Shown here: positions 1 through 6,367 of the stretch, piece by piece
Position numbering within the stretch: position 1 is the first letter of the stretch
How the letters are laid out: each line of letters starts with the position of its first letter
Origin: CAZDIO01 sp964505555
Lineage (GTDB): Bacteria > Bdellovibrionota_C > UBA2361 > SZUA-149 > CAZDIO01
DNA: 6,414 bases
Assembly: GCA_964505555.1 (NCBI GenBank)
Contig: CAZDIO010000160.1
Coordinates: forward strand, 1-6,414
Direction: 5' to 3'
Program-made: the position numbers and the translations under genes
The notes under the pieces: generated by a model
The model's database searches: none
The model's input: only the letters and a program-made list of their open reading frames with translations
Told to the model about the DNA's origin: nothing

Positions 1-46
1 AGCGAAGCAATCTCGAACTCTGTAGGTAATTCGAGATTGCTTCGCT
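1..46. repeat. Perfect 17-bp palindromic hairpin cut by the window edge
   Basis: AGCGAAGCAATCTCGAA at 1-17 is the exact reverse complement of 30-46, with a 12-nt loop at 18-29. The right arm runs on into repeat sequence (47-63) whose mirror image would lie left of base 1, so the full palindrome is probably longer than the visible part. No T-run follows the stem in the + direction, so it does not look like a simple intrinsic terminator. The GCGAGCGGAGCGAAGCAATCTC type of sequence resembles dispersed palindromic repeats that occur in many copies in diverse bacterial genomes; that comparison is from memory, not a search. Confidence 0.85.
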
Positions 47-47
47 C

Positions 48-95
48 CGCTCGCAACGACAGGGATGGGCGACTCTCTTGGCTTGAAATGACAGG
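48..95 (-). repeat. Two diverged 16-nt repeat units upstream of batA
   Basis: Read on the minus strand, 95-80 gives CCTGTCATTTCAAGCC (unit A) and 63-48 gives CCTGTCGTTGCGAGCG (unit B). They share 12 of 16 positions and start 32 nt apart. The same pair at the same 32-nt spacing recurs in opposite orientation at 6328-6367. The block ends 35 bp before the batA start, and no coding sequence is visible in 1-130. Confidence 0.7.
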
Positions 96-121
96 AAGAT
101 CTCAAGCTTTCTCTAGATATG

Positions 122-126
122 AGGAG
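122..126 (+). promoter_or_regulatory. Ribosome binding site that fixes the batA start
   Basis: AGGAG at 122-126 lies 4 nt before the ATG at 131. It overlaps the other candidate ATG (119), which has no Shine-Dalgarno sequence in front of it. This favours initiation at 131. Confidence 0.65.
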
Positions 127-130
127 AGTC

Positions 131-1129
131 ATGCGGTTTGAAAGTCCTCTCTTTTTATTGCTGCTTGTCTTGCTCCCACTCTTTTTAAGAAGAAAGAACA
201 GCAAGCATCAAAAAGAATCACTTCTTGTAAGTTCCGCCGTAGCGCTAGAAACCATCCCCTCCTCGCTTCGTCTTCGCTTCTCTAAACCACTCCTAACTAT
301 CTTCCAAACACTGAGTTTTATACTCCTTGTCATCGCACTTGCCCGCCCCCAGAGTGGGACCCAGTTTACTGAGGTTGATTCAAGTGGAAGAGATATCATC
401 CTCTCTTTGGATATTTCAGGCAGTATGCAGGCGCTTGATTTCTCTCTTGATGGGGAACGTGTCACTCGGCTTGCCGCTCTAAAGACAGTGGTGAAGGATT
501 TTATTGAGAAGCGAAAAGGAGATCGGATCGGCATTACCGTCTTTGGAAGCGAGGCTTTTACCCAGTGTCCACTGACTCTTGATACAGAAACACTCAAAAA
601 TTTTATTGATATGTTAGAGATCGGAATGAGCGGCAAAGGCACTGCAATCGGAACCGGCATCGCCGTAGCGCTTAAACAGATTAAAAATATTGAGAGTGAT
701 TCTAAGGTTGTTATCTTAGTCACCGATGGAAAAAGTAACGCAGGCTCTCTCCAACCAAGCGAGGCTGCAAAAGCAGCGGCAAAGCTCGGGGTGAAAGTTC
801 ATACGGTCGGAATTGGTGGCGAGGGGGTTGCGCCGTTTCCTGCGCAGTCTTTTTTTGGTCAACAGGTCCTTGTAAACCAACAACTTGAGTTTGATGAGAA
901 GACCTTAAAAGAGATCGCTCAAATTACTGGGGGAAAGTACTTCTTTGCAAAAGATACAAAGACCCTCCAAGAGATCTACGCAGAGATTGACACCCTTGAG
1001 GAGCGAGAGGATAAAACGTTAGAGTTTATTGAATACGAAGAGCAGTTTTTTGTTTTTGCTGCCTTTGGGTTACTTTGTTTCCTTCTTTTTCAACTCTCCT
1101 TACATACAGTTTTTCTCGAGGTGCCCTAG
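131..1129 (+). CDS. batA: BatA, membrane-anchored VWA-domain protein
   Basis: This is a 332-residue protein with the usual BatA size and plan. Hydrophobic segments lie at about residues 7-19 and 55-71, a VWA domain at about 88-285, and a C-terminal membrane segment at about 305-323. The MIDAS metal site is complete: D94-I-S96-G-S98, T171 in GKGTAIG, and D199 in VTDG, so it should bind a divalent cation (family knowledge). The VWA domain is expected to face the periplasm. The segment GDRIG...PLT at about 130-149 closely parallels BatB, consistent with the two being paralogues. The ATG at 131 is preferred over the ATG at 119 because only the former has a well-placed AGGAG. batB follows after one base. 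Bat proteins are proposed to act in a periplasmic complex with MoxR ATPases; their molecular function remains unsettled. Family assignment is firm; function is by homology only. Confidence 0.93.
   Translation: MRFESPLFLLLLVLLPLFLRRKNSKHQKESLLVSSAVALETIPSSLRLRFSKPLLTIFQTLSFILLVIALARPQSGTQFTEVDSSGRDIILSLDISGSMQALDFSLDGERVTRLAALKTVVKDFIEKRKGDRIGITVFGSEAFTQCPLTLDTETLKNFIDMLEIGMSGKGTAIGTGIAVALKQIKNIESDSKVVILVTDGKSNAGSLQPSEAAKAAAKLGVKVHTVGIGGEGVAPFPAQSFFGQQVLVNQQLEFDEKTLKEIAQITGGKYFFAKDTKTLQEIYAEIDTLEEREDKTLEFIEYEEQFFVFAAFGLLCFLLFQLSLHTVFLEVP
1118..1123 (+). promoter_or_regulatory. Ribosome binding site of batB inside the batA end
   Basis: GAGGTG lies 7 nt before the ATG at 1131 and inside the last codons of batA. 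It supports the start at 1131 rather than the in-frame ATG at 1029, which would add 34 unrelated residues overlapping batA. Confidence 0.65.
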
Positions 1130-1130
1130 A

Positions 1131-3080
1131 ATGAACTTTGGAAATAGCGCACTGACATGGCTGCTGATCGTTCCTCTTCTTCTTACCATCTTGATTCTCT
1201 GGTCAACGCGGGAGAAAAAGCGAAGACTCCTCCTCTTTTCAGAAAGCACTATTCTTTCACTTATCTATCCTCAATTTAGAACGTTTAGAAAAAAGCAGGT
1301 GCGTGCGGGAGCACTGAGTGTGCTCATTGTGTTTCTTTTAGTTCTTACCCTCCTTCGACCCCAGTGGGGATTTATCTGGAAGGAGAGTAAACGAAAAGGG
1401 GTAGATATCGTTGTCGCGGTGGATGTTTCAGAGAGTATGCTTGCTGCAGATGTCTCGCCAAGCCGTCTTGAGCGAGCTCGCTATGAGATTCTTGACCTCC
1501 TTGAGCATCTCCAAGGAGATCGGATCGGGTTAGTGGCGTTTGCAGGAGTGGCGTTTATCCAATCCCCACTGACCGTTGATTACGGAACATTTCGACTTTT
1601 TTTAAATGAGATCTCTCCTGAACTTATTCCTATTCAGGGAACAAATATTGAAGGGGCACTTGAAAAAAGTATCGCTGCTTTTTATCTGACCACAAATAAC
1701 ACCGGAGTAGTATCAAAAGATAAGCGCGAGAAGGCGATAATCTTAATTACCGATGGTGAATCGTTTGATGGCGATATTGAGCGCGTTTCTAAACGGGCAA
1801 AGGAACAGGGGATTCGCATCTATGTGCTTGGTATTGGAAGTACTGAGGGTGCCCCAATCCCCACCGGGGCTGGATATAAGAAGGACAGAGATGGCAATAT
1901 CGTTGTCACCCGCCTTAATCCTGAGGTGCTTAAATCTCTTGCGCTACGAACAGAGGGAATCTTTGTTAACGCCATCTCGTCTGATAATGACACTAAAGCG
2001 ATTTATGAGATGGGAATTAAAAAAACTCTCCTTGAGAGCTCCATTGAAGGAGGGAGAGCAAAAAGGTGGAATGAGTATTATCAACTCCCTCTTTTCTTAG
2101 CGATTCTTCTGATGATACTTCCTAAACTCTCCATCCTCTTTCGTAGAAAAAGAAAGTCGGGCTCTCCTCAACCTTCTCGTATTATAAAAGCTTCAGTGGG
2201 GATCTTTCTTTTCTTTACCCCTCTTTGGGGCCCTAGAGGAGAAGCTTTTTCACAAACCGTGGAGGGAACCGGAAAAGAGGCGCGAGAGGCATTTGAGAAG
2301 GGGGATTTTGAAGGTGCTCTTTTACAATTTAAAAAAGGGACAGAGAAAAAACCGGATGATTACCGCTTTAAAATCGGGGAGGGCAGCAGCTATTACCGAT
2401 TAGGAAAATTTAATGAGTCAAAGACCTCTTTCTTAGAGGCAGCAACAAAGAGTGCAGATCCGTTAAAGAAAGCTGAAGCGCTATTTAATACCGGAAATAG
2501 CCTTGTTCAGACCGGTGAGTATCAGGAGGCGATAAAAAGTTATGAAGGTAGCCTGAAGCTAAATCCAACCGATCAAGAGACAAAGGACAATCTTGAATAT
2601 GTAAAGCGTCTCCTCCAGGAACAAAAGAAAGAGGAGGAGAAGAAGAACGAAGAAAACAAAGACAAGGATAAGAACAACGAAAAAAACGATCAATCAAATA
2701 CTGAGAACAAAAACAGTCAGGATCAAGAAGAAGAGAAACAAGAACAAAGTCACTCTGCAGATAGTAAATCCCAAGACAAAAAAGAGGAAGAAAAGGAGGA
2801 GGAAGAGAAGAAAAATTCAGAATCCTCTTCTCCGGAAGAAGAGAAAGCACAGTCTAAAAAGCAGGAAGAGAAAGACTCTCAACAAGAAAACAAAAAGGAA
2901 GAGAATCGTTCAGAAAGTGGCAGCGAGGGTTCAAAAGAAGAAAACTCAAAGAATGAACCTACCCCCACGATCATCGATAATGTAGAGGAAAGTAGGGAAC
3001 CTTTTTTAGAATACCGAAAGAGAAAGGCTATTCAAGGCTTTAAAGCAGAACGCGTACCCCCGCCGGAGAAGGATTGGTAA
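1131..3080 (+). CDS. batB: BatB-BatC fusion: VWA domain plus periplasmic TPR protein
   Basis: A single uninterrupted 649-residue frame joins two proteins that are separate in the classic Bat operon. The BatB part has membrane segments at about 8-24 and 60-75, a VWA domain at about 90-300 with a full MIDAS (D98-V-S100-E-S102, T171, D208 in ITDG), and a third segment at about 318-336. A basic cytosolic loop (338-353) leads to a fourth hydrophobic stretch at about 352-366, which looks like the retained signal or anchor sequence of BatC. Then come about three TPR units (379-412, 413-446, 447-480), a roughly 115-residue Lys/Glu/Asn/Ser-rich linker (495-610) and a short conserved-looking tail ending PPPEKDW. 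The TPRs should be periplasmic. The start at 1131 is one base after the batA stop and has a GAGGTG site; the stop overlaps the batD ATG by one base, so translational coupling is likely. BatB-TPR fusions occur in some lineages, so this is probably natural and not an assembly error. Confidence 0.92.
   Translation: MNFGNSALTWLLIVPLLLTILILWSTREKKRRLLLFSESTILSLIYPQFRTFRKKQVRAGALSVLIVFLLVLTLLRPQWGFIWKESKRKGVDIVVAVDVSESMLAADVSPSRLERARYEILDLLEHLQGDRIGLVAFAGVAFIQSPLTVDYGTFRLFLNEISPELIPIQGTNIEGALEKSIAAFYLTTNNTGVVSKDKREKAIILITDGESFDGDIERVSKRAKEQGIRIYVLGIGSTEGAPIPTGAGYKKDRDGNIVVTRLNPEVLKSLALRTEGIFVNAISSDNDTKAIYEMGIKKTLLESSIEGGRAKRWNEYYQLPLFLAILLMILPKLSILFRRKRKSGSPQPSRIIKASVGIFLFFTPLWGPRGEAFSQTVEGTGKEAREAFEKGDFEGALLQFKKGTEKKPDDYRFKIGEGSSYYRLGKFNESKTSFLEAATKSADPLKKAEALFNTGNSLVQTGEYQEAIKSYEGSLKLNPTDQETKDNLEYVKRLLQEQKKEEEKKNEENKDKDKNNEKNDQSNTENKNSQDQEEEKQEQSHSADSKSQDKKEEEKEEEEKKNSESSSPEEEKAQSKKQEEKDSQQENKKEENRSESGSEGSKEENSKNEPTPTIIDNVEESREPFLEYRKRKAIQGFKAERVPPPEKDW
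2186..2249 (+). repeat. Nested inverted repeat at the batB/batC junction
   Basis: AAAAGCTTC (2186-2194) is perfectly complementary to GAAGCTTTT (2241-2249). Inside the 46-nt loop is a second perfect 5-bp pair, CCTCT (2220-2224) with AGAGG (2235-2239). The downstream arm runs into TTTTTC. It lies in coding sequence, over the hydrophobic stretch that links the VWA and TPR parts. It could be a relic of a former intergenic signal, a structure that modulates elongation, or chance. Confidence 0.4.
3069..3073 (+). promoter_or_regulatory. Ribosome binding site of batD
   Basis: AAGGA at the end of batB-C lies 6 nt before the ATG at 3080, which overlaps the batB-C stop in TAATG. This supports a coupled start at 3080. 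A competing site, GGGAG at 3141-3145, sits 6 nt before an in-frame TTG at 3152. Confidence 0.55.
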
Positions 3081-5011
3081 TGGAGAGAAGAGACACTATT
3101 AATTACCTGAGAATTGATCTTCCTTCTGTCATTTCGAACCGGGAGATATTGTTGCGAGCTCTCATACTAATTACAACAATGCTGGTCTTCCTAACCCCAA
3201 CTTGGGCAGGAGAGTTACAAGTTGAGCAGAATGTCTCCCCTGAAACCGGGACAGTAAATGATATTTTTGAACTAGAGATCTCTGTCTCCGGAACCGAGCG
3301 AGGAAATGTCTCGCAACCTTCCTTTGAAGAAAATAGTAACTTTGACCTCATTCAACACAGCACCGCAGTAAATCAATTACTCGTAAACGGGAAAGCAAGT
3401 TTTCGATACTCTTATACCTTTCAGCTCTCACCAAAGCCCGATCTAAAGCCAGGAAGATACGATCTTCCTCGTGTCTCTGTTGAGGGCTCAGGAAAACAAA
3501 CCTCTCTAAAGCCACTGACGATAACAATTACCGATGAGCCACAAACAGAAACAAGCCCCAGCGGGACAAGTAGAGACACTCAAAACAAAGAGGTTCAATT
3601 TCTTCAAAATGTAGAAAATACCGCACCCTACGTCGGCGAGCAGCTTCTTTATCAGGCACAGATCGTCACTTCAAAACGGCTCTTTAATGCCAGTATCTCA
3701 GAAACAAACTTTGCAGGCTTTTGGCATGAAAGTTTTGAAAAAAATCGCGAAACCACACACGCCTTTGGAAATGATAATTTCACCGTGTATCTTGTAAAAG
3801 AAGCGCTCTTTCCGACAGAGCCGGGTCAAGTTACCATCCCGGCACGAATACTAAACACCCAGATTGAAAGTGAGAAAAAACGTGAGCACCACTTTGATCG
3901 TTATGGTGGGGTCTGGGGTGGGCTCTTCTCTTTTGATATGGATCCCTCATTTAACTTGGTAAAAAAACGTATTGCTTCAGAACCAATTACCCTCTCGATA
4001 AAACCACTTCCCGAACCACCTGTTCGCGGGCTCTCCTCAATTCCCGTGGGCAAAGTGAAGCTTGCATTCTCTGTAGATAAAACTGCTCTTAAACAGGGAG
4101 AAAACCTCACCCTCGTTATTGAACTCTATGGAGATGCAAATCTGCGTAGTTATGAACTTCCGCCACTGAGTGAGAGTGATAAAAGAAATTTCAAGTCTTA
4201 CGTAGATTCTCCAGCGCTTGATCTTTTTTATGAAAAGGATCGGGTGTTTTTTAAAAAGAAATTCTCCATGGCGCTTGTTCCTCAACGAAGTGGGACACTG
4301 TCCCTTCCCCGTTTTTCAATTGTAACGTTTGATCCCTCCCAGAAGGAGTACAAGATCCTTGAAACTCCACAACGGGTAGTTGAGGTAGAAGCAGCTCCCG
4401 GAACTAAAGAGTCCTTGAATCCAGGTGCGGTTTTACCAGAAACACCTGTTGTGGGTGAGGAGAAAAAAGAGGAGAAAAAACAAGAGATTCAAATCTTGGG
4501 AGAGGACCTCCTCCCACAACATCTTAGTGGGTCGATCGGAGAGAAAAAATGCACCCCTCACCCGGCAATCTTTTGGTCAGTGCTTGTGTTGATGCCAGCA
4601 CTTTCACTCCTTCTTTGGCGATGGGGGACAGAAAAGCATCTGCGAGATTCAAGCCCCCATCTTCTGGCTCAAAAAAATGCAAAAAGAGATGTAACTACCT
4701 TCCTTGATGAGGTATTAAAGAAGAGAGTAACTGGTGAGTTATCTCTTCTTTCTGAAGAGGTTCCCTCACTCTTTCTTCGATACTTAAGTGATCGTTTTCA
4801 AGTCCAAGGCTCCGCGCTCACCCCTTCTGAAGCCGCAACATTTGTTTATGAAAAAACAAAGGATGACTCCCTGAAAAAAGAGACGAAGGAGCTTTTAAGC
4901 AGTTTTGACCGTGTGCGGTTTGGAGGAGCAAGCCATACGGTAGAAACTGTTGAGCAGACTATTCATGCGATAAAAAATCTCATTTCAAGGATCGATGAAA
5001 AAAGTAGCTGA
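3080..5011 (+). CDS. batD: BatD, large periplasmic Ig-like protein with C-terminal anchor
   Basis: The frame encodes 643 residues with the BatD layout. An export signal lies at about 26-43 (hydrophobic core ALILITTMLVFL, likely cleavage after TWA at 43). Three beta-rich, Ig-like repeats follow at about 45-152, 170-310 and 323-437; their edges are approximate. Then come a Lys/Glu linker (459-469), a membrane segment at about 496-514 and a helical cytosolic domain at about 530-640. Family knowledge places BatD as a scaffold contacting BatA/BatB in the periplasm. The ATG at 3080 overlaps the upstream stop and has AAGGA 6 nt before it, but it leaves an unusually long, partly charged 25-residue stretch before the signal core. 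That stretch contains a match to the dispersed repeat seen at both window ends. A TTG at 3152, preceded by GGGAG, would give a compact signal peptide, so the true start is uncertain. The stop lies 14 bases past the first batE ATG. Confidence 0.9.
   Translation: MERRDTINYLRIDLPSVISNREILLRALILITTMLVFLTPTWAGELQVEQNVSPETGTVNDIFELEISVSGTERGNVSQPSFEENSNFDLIQHSTAVNQLLVNGKASFRYSYTFQLSPKPDLKPGRYDLPRVSVEGSGKQTSLKPLTITITDEPQTETSPSGTSRDTQNKEVQFLQNVENTAPYVGEQLLYQAQIVTSKRLFNASISETNFAGFWHESFEKNRETTHAFGNDNFTVYLVKEALFPTEPGQVTIPARILNTQIESEKKREHHFDRYGGVWGGLFSFDMDPSFNLVKKRIASEPITLSIKPLPEPPVRGLSSIPVGKVKLAFSVDKTALKQGENLTLVIELYGDANLRSYELPPLSESDKRNFKSYVDSPALDLFYEKDRVFFKKKFSMALVPQRSGTLSLPRFSIVTFDPSQKEYKILETPQRVVEVEAAPGTKESLNPGAVLPETPVVGEEKKEEKKQEIQILGEDLLPQHLSGSIGEKKCTPHPAIFWSVLVLMPALSLLLWRWGTEKHLRDSSPHLLAQKNAKRDVTTFLDEVLKKRVTGELSLLSEEVPSLFLRYLSDRFQVQGSALTPSEAATFVYEKTKDDSLKKETKELLSSFDRVRFGGASHTVETVEQTIHAIKNLISRIDEKSS
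3126..3159 (+). repeat. Probable repeat-unit insertion inside the batD N-terminus
   Basis: Bases 3126-3147 match the 3'-end copy at 6329-6350 at 18 of 22 positions, sharing CTGTCATT and CCGGGAGA. Four bases further on, GTTGCGAGC (3151-3159) matches the unit B sequence of the 5' copy read on the minus strand. Compared with that copy, the spacing between the two parts is 12 nt shorter, which keeps the frame. The stretch encodes about residues 16-27 of BatD, just before and at the start of the signal-peptide core. Confidence 0.5.
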
Positions 5012-5026
5012 AAAATCGATGAAAAA
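4991..5026 (+). repeat. 12-nt direct repeat giving batE two in-frame starts
   Basis: ATCGATGAAAAA occurs at 4991-5002 and again at 5015-5026, offset by 24 nt. Each copy contains an ATG in the batE frame, so the protein may begin MKKVAEKS or eight residues later at MKKIILL. The batD stop (5009-5011) lies between them. Confidence 0.75.
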
Positions 5027-5822
5027 GATTATTCTGTTAACACTTAGCGTATGTAGCTTTTTTGTTTTCTCTCTCAATTGCTTTGCTCTAGAGACAAAAG
5101 AGCTTTTAGTGACGGCAGATACTTCTTTTGAAAAGGGAGCGTATCAGGAAGCAGTCAGATATTATACTGAAGTGCTGAGCAGTGGAGTAATAAATGGACA
5201 CCTCTATTATAATCTCGGAAATGCCTACTACCGGTTGGGAGAGATCGGACAAGCGATAAGTGCGTATCGAAGAGCACTCCTTTTACTTCCAAAAGATCCT
5301 GACGTAAAAGCAAATCTAGCACTTGCAAGAAAACAGGTGATCGATAAATTATCTGGAGAGGAAAAAGAGGACATCTCTGTCACGTTAGTAAACTACATTC
5401 TTTTTCTTAATTCATATCTCTCAAAAGAAAAGTTAACCTGCTTGTTTCTTAGCTTCTATTCGATCTCTTTTTTACTTCTTGGAATGAGTAGGTATTTTAG
5501 GAAGCAACTTTTACAAACCATTAGCGTCGTTGGTTTCATAATCTCAATATTTTTATCTCTTCCTGCCTTCTTCTCTACACAACGCGTTGATGGAAGATGG
5601 GCCTTTTCCCCCTTTTCGTTTGGGAGAAAAGAAAATATTGTGGTGGTCACTACCAAGGAAGCTCACGCGTATGCAAGTAATGCCGAGAAGACACAAGTAG
5701 TGTTTGTCCTCCATGATGGTGCTGAAGTGCAGTTAGGGGAGGTTCGAGATGGTTGGGTTGAAGCGCACTTGCCAAATGGACGAAAAGGGTGGCTTAAGAG
5801 AGATTTAATTTCAATTATTTAG
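4995..5822 (+). CDS. batE: BatE, TPR and SH3b-like membrane protein
   Basis: The frame gives 275 residues. An N-terminal signal peptide runs to about residue 31 (core IILLTLSVCSFFVFSL, likely cleavage after CFA). Two TPR units follow at about 36-69 and 70-103, with the typical YYNLGNAYYRLG pattern. Two membrane segments lie at about 147-164 and 173-193. The C-terminal 60 residues (about 215-275) look like a bacterial SH3 (SH3b) domain, with the DGWVEAHLPNGRKGWL pattern typical of the fold. This order matches BatE proteins. The role in the Bat assembly is inferred; TPRs normally mediate protein contacts and SH3b domains often contact peptidoglycan or peptides. Two starts are possible. The ATG at 4995 has a close AAGGA (3 nt spacer) and overlaps batD by 17 bases. 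The ATG at 5019 has no clear site but gives a more standard signal peptide and lies 7 nt after the batD stop, so re-initiation is plausible. The Cys in SLNC is a poor lipobox, so it is probably not a lipoprotein. Confidence 0.88.
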   Translation: MKKVAEKSMKKIILLTLSVCSFFVFSLNCFALETKELLVTADTSFEKGAYQEAVRYYTEVLSSGVINGHLYYNLGNAYYRLGEIGQAISAYRRALLLLPKDPDVKANLALARKQVIDKLSGEEKEDISVTLVNYILFLNSYLSKEKLTCLFLSFYSISFLLLGMSRYFRKQLLQTISVVGFIISIFLSLPAFFSTQRVDGRWAFSPFSFGRKENIVVVTTKEAHAYASNAEKTQVVFVLHDGAEVQLGEVRDGWVEAHLPNGRKGWLKRDLISII

Positions 5823-5842
5823 CGAGTCGTTTTAAACAATGA

Positions 5843-5847
5843 AAGGA
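5843..5847 (+). promoter_or_regulatory. Ribosome binding site that fixes the thioesterase start
   Basis: AAGGA lies 6 nt before the ATG at 5854. The upstream in-frame ATG at 5839 has no recognisable site and would place this motif inside the gene, so 5854 is the better start. Confidence 0.7.
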
Positions 5848-5853
5848 TCAGTG

Positions 5854-6264
5854 ATGAAAAAAGAGACGAAGATTCCCCAGATTCGGGTGGTGATGCTCCC
5901 CAAAGATACAAACGGCATGGGAAACATCTTTGGTGGTGTAATTCTTAGTCACCTCGATCTTGCTGCAGGAGAGCAAGCAAGACTCATTGCTCCAAACCTC
6001 TACGTCACAAAGATCCTCCGTGAAGTAGATTTCATCGCTCCGGTTCAGGTTGGAGACTCTGTAAGTTACTATACTGAGGTAGTGAAAGTTGGAAAAACCT
6101 CTGTTACCGTTCGGGTGCTTGTCGAAGCGCTACGGGGGGTAAATAAACGTGAGGTGATTAAGGTAACGGAAGCTGAGGTGGTGATGGTTGCGGTTGATAG
6201 AAAGGGGGATCCGATCCCGGTGTTACCGAAGAAGAAGGTCTCTCAAAAGAGAAAGCGGAGATAA
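5854..6264 (+). CDS. Acyl-CoA thioesterase, hotdog fold (YciA/BFIT-like family)
   Basis: This 136-residue protein is about the normal length for a single-hotdog acyl-CoA thioesterase, an enzyme that hydrolyses acyl-CoA to free acid and CoA in the cytoplasm. Family signatures run in order: P16-K-D-T-N-x(3)-N24-IFGG at 16-28, a helix with D35 in SHLDLAAG (the expected catalytic acid), VDFIAPVQVGD at 58-68, VGKTSVTVRV at 79-88, and VTEAEVVMVAVD at 104-115. N24 and D35 are the residues usually implicated in catalysis. The tail from 126 is strongly basic (KKKVSQKRKRR), which is not needed for catalysis. It lies 31 bases after batE on the same strand, so co-transcription is likely, but no functional tie to Bat proteins is established. 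Substrate chain length cannot be read from sequence. The start at 5854 has AAGGA at a 6-nt spacing. Confidence 0.9.
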   Translation: MKKETKIPQIRVVMLPKDTNGMGNIFGGVILSHLDLAAGEQARLIAPNLYVTKILREVDFIAPVQVGDSVSYYTEVVKVGKTSVTVRVLVEALRGVNKREVIKVTEAEVVMVAVDRKGDPIPVLPKKKVSQKRKRR

Positions 6265-6282
6265 TCCCCCTTTAATGCCTTT

Positions 6283-6321
6283 GGCAATTATCTGTCTACG
6301 AGAGCGTAAACTGAAATTGCC
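6283..6321 (+). terminator. Weak imperfect hairpin after the thioesterase
   Basis: GGCAATT (6283-6289) pairs with AATTGCC (6315-6321), and a 4-bp inner stem TACG/CGTA (6297-6300 with 6305-6308) closes on an AGAG loop. Internal loops of 7 and 6 nt separate the stems. No T-run follows (TTATG), so a classic intrinsic terminator is not supported. It could act as a transcript-end structure or simply be diverged repeat sequence. Confidence 0.3.
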
Positions 6322-6327
6322 TTATGT

Positions 6328-6367
6328 CCTGTCATTACAAGCCGGGAGACCTGGACCCTCCTGTCGT
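6328..6367 (+). repeat. 3' copy of the repeat block, inverted relative to the 5' copy
   Basis: CCTGTCATTACAAGCC (6328-6343) is unit A, and CCTGTCGT (6360-6367) is the first half of unit B, again with starts 32 nt apart. The 40-nt block matches the reverse complement of 56-95 at 29 of 40 positions without gaps. Unit B breaks off at 6367, where the G-run begins. Confidence 0.7.

Noticed and set aside
83..120. Possible promoter: TTGAAA at 83-88 with TAGATAT at 114-120
   Set aside because: The 25-nt spacing is far too long for a standard sigma-70 promoter, and the -10-like box runs into the batA ribosome site. The TTGAAA also belongs to the repeat unit.
208..723. 171-codon open frame on the minus strand within batA
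   Set aside because: It lies wholly opposite a strongly supported VWA gene and its translation has low-complexity Ser/Arg character with no known domain.
1029..1130. N-terminal extension of BatB to the ATG at 1029
   Set aside because: It would overlap batA by about 100 bases and add residues unlike BatB; the ATG at 1131 has its own ribosome site and matches the family start.
2485..2850. Open frame on the minus strand opposite the batB-C linker
   Set aside because: It is a shadow of the purine-rich coding strand, which rarely yields stops on the other strand; no start signal or recognisable domain.
2620..2960. Tandem-repeat or CRISPR-like array
   Set aside because: The tract is repetitive in composition only; there are no fixed-length repeats with unique spacers, and it is a coding linker.
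5769..5838. Possible internal promoter before the thioesterase
   Set aside because: TTGCCA at 5769 has no convincing -10 box at the right distance, and the 31-base gap fits co-transcription.
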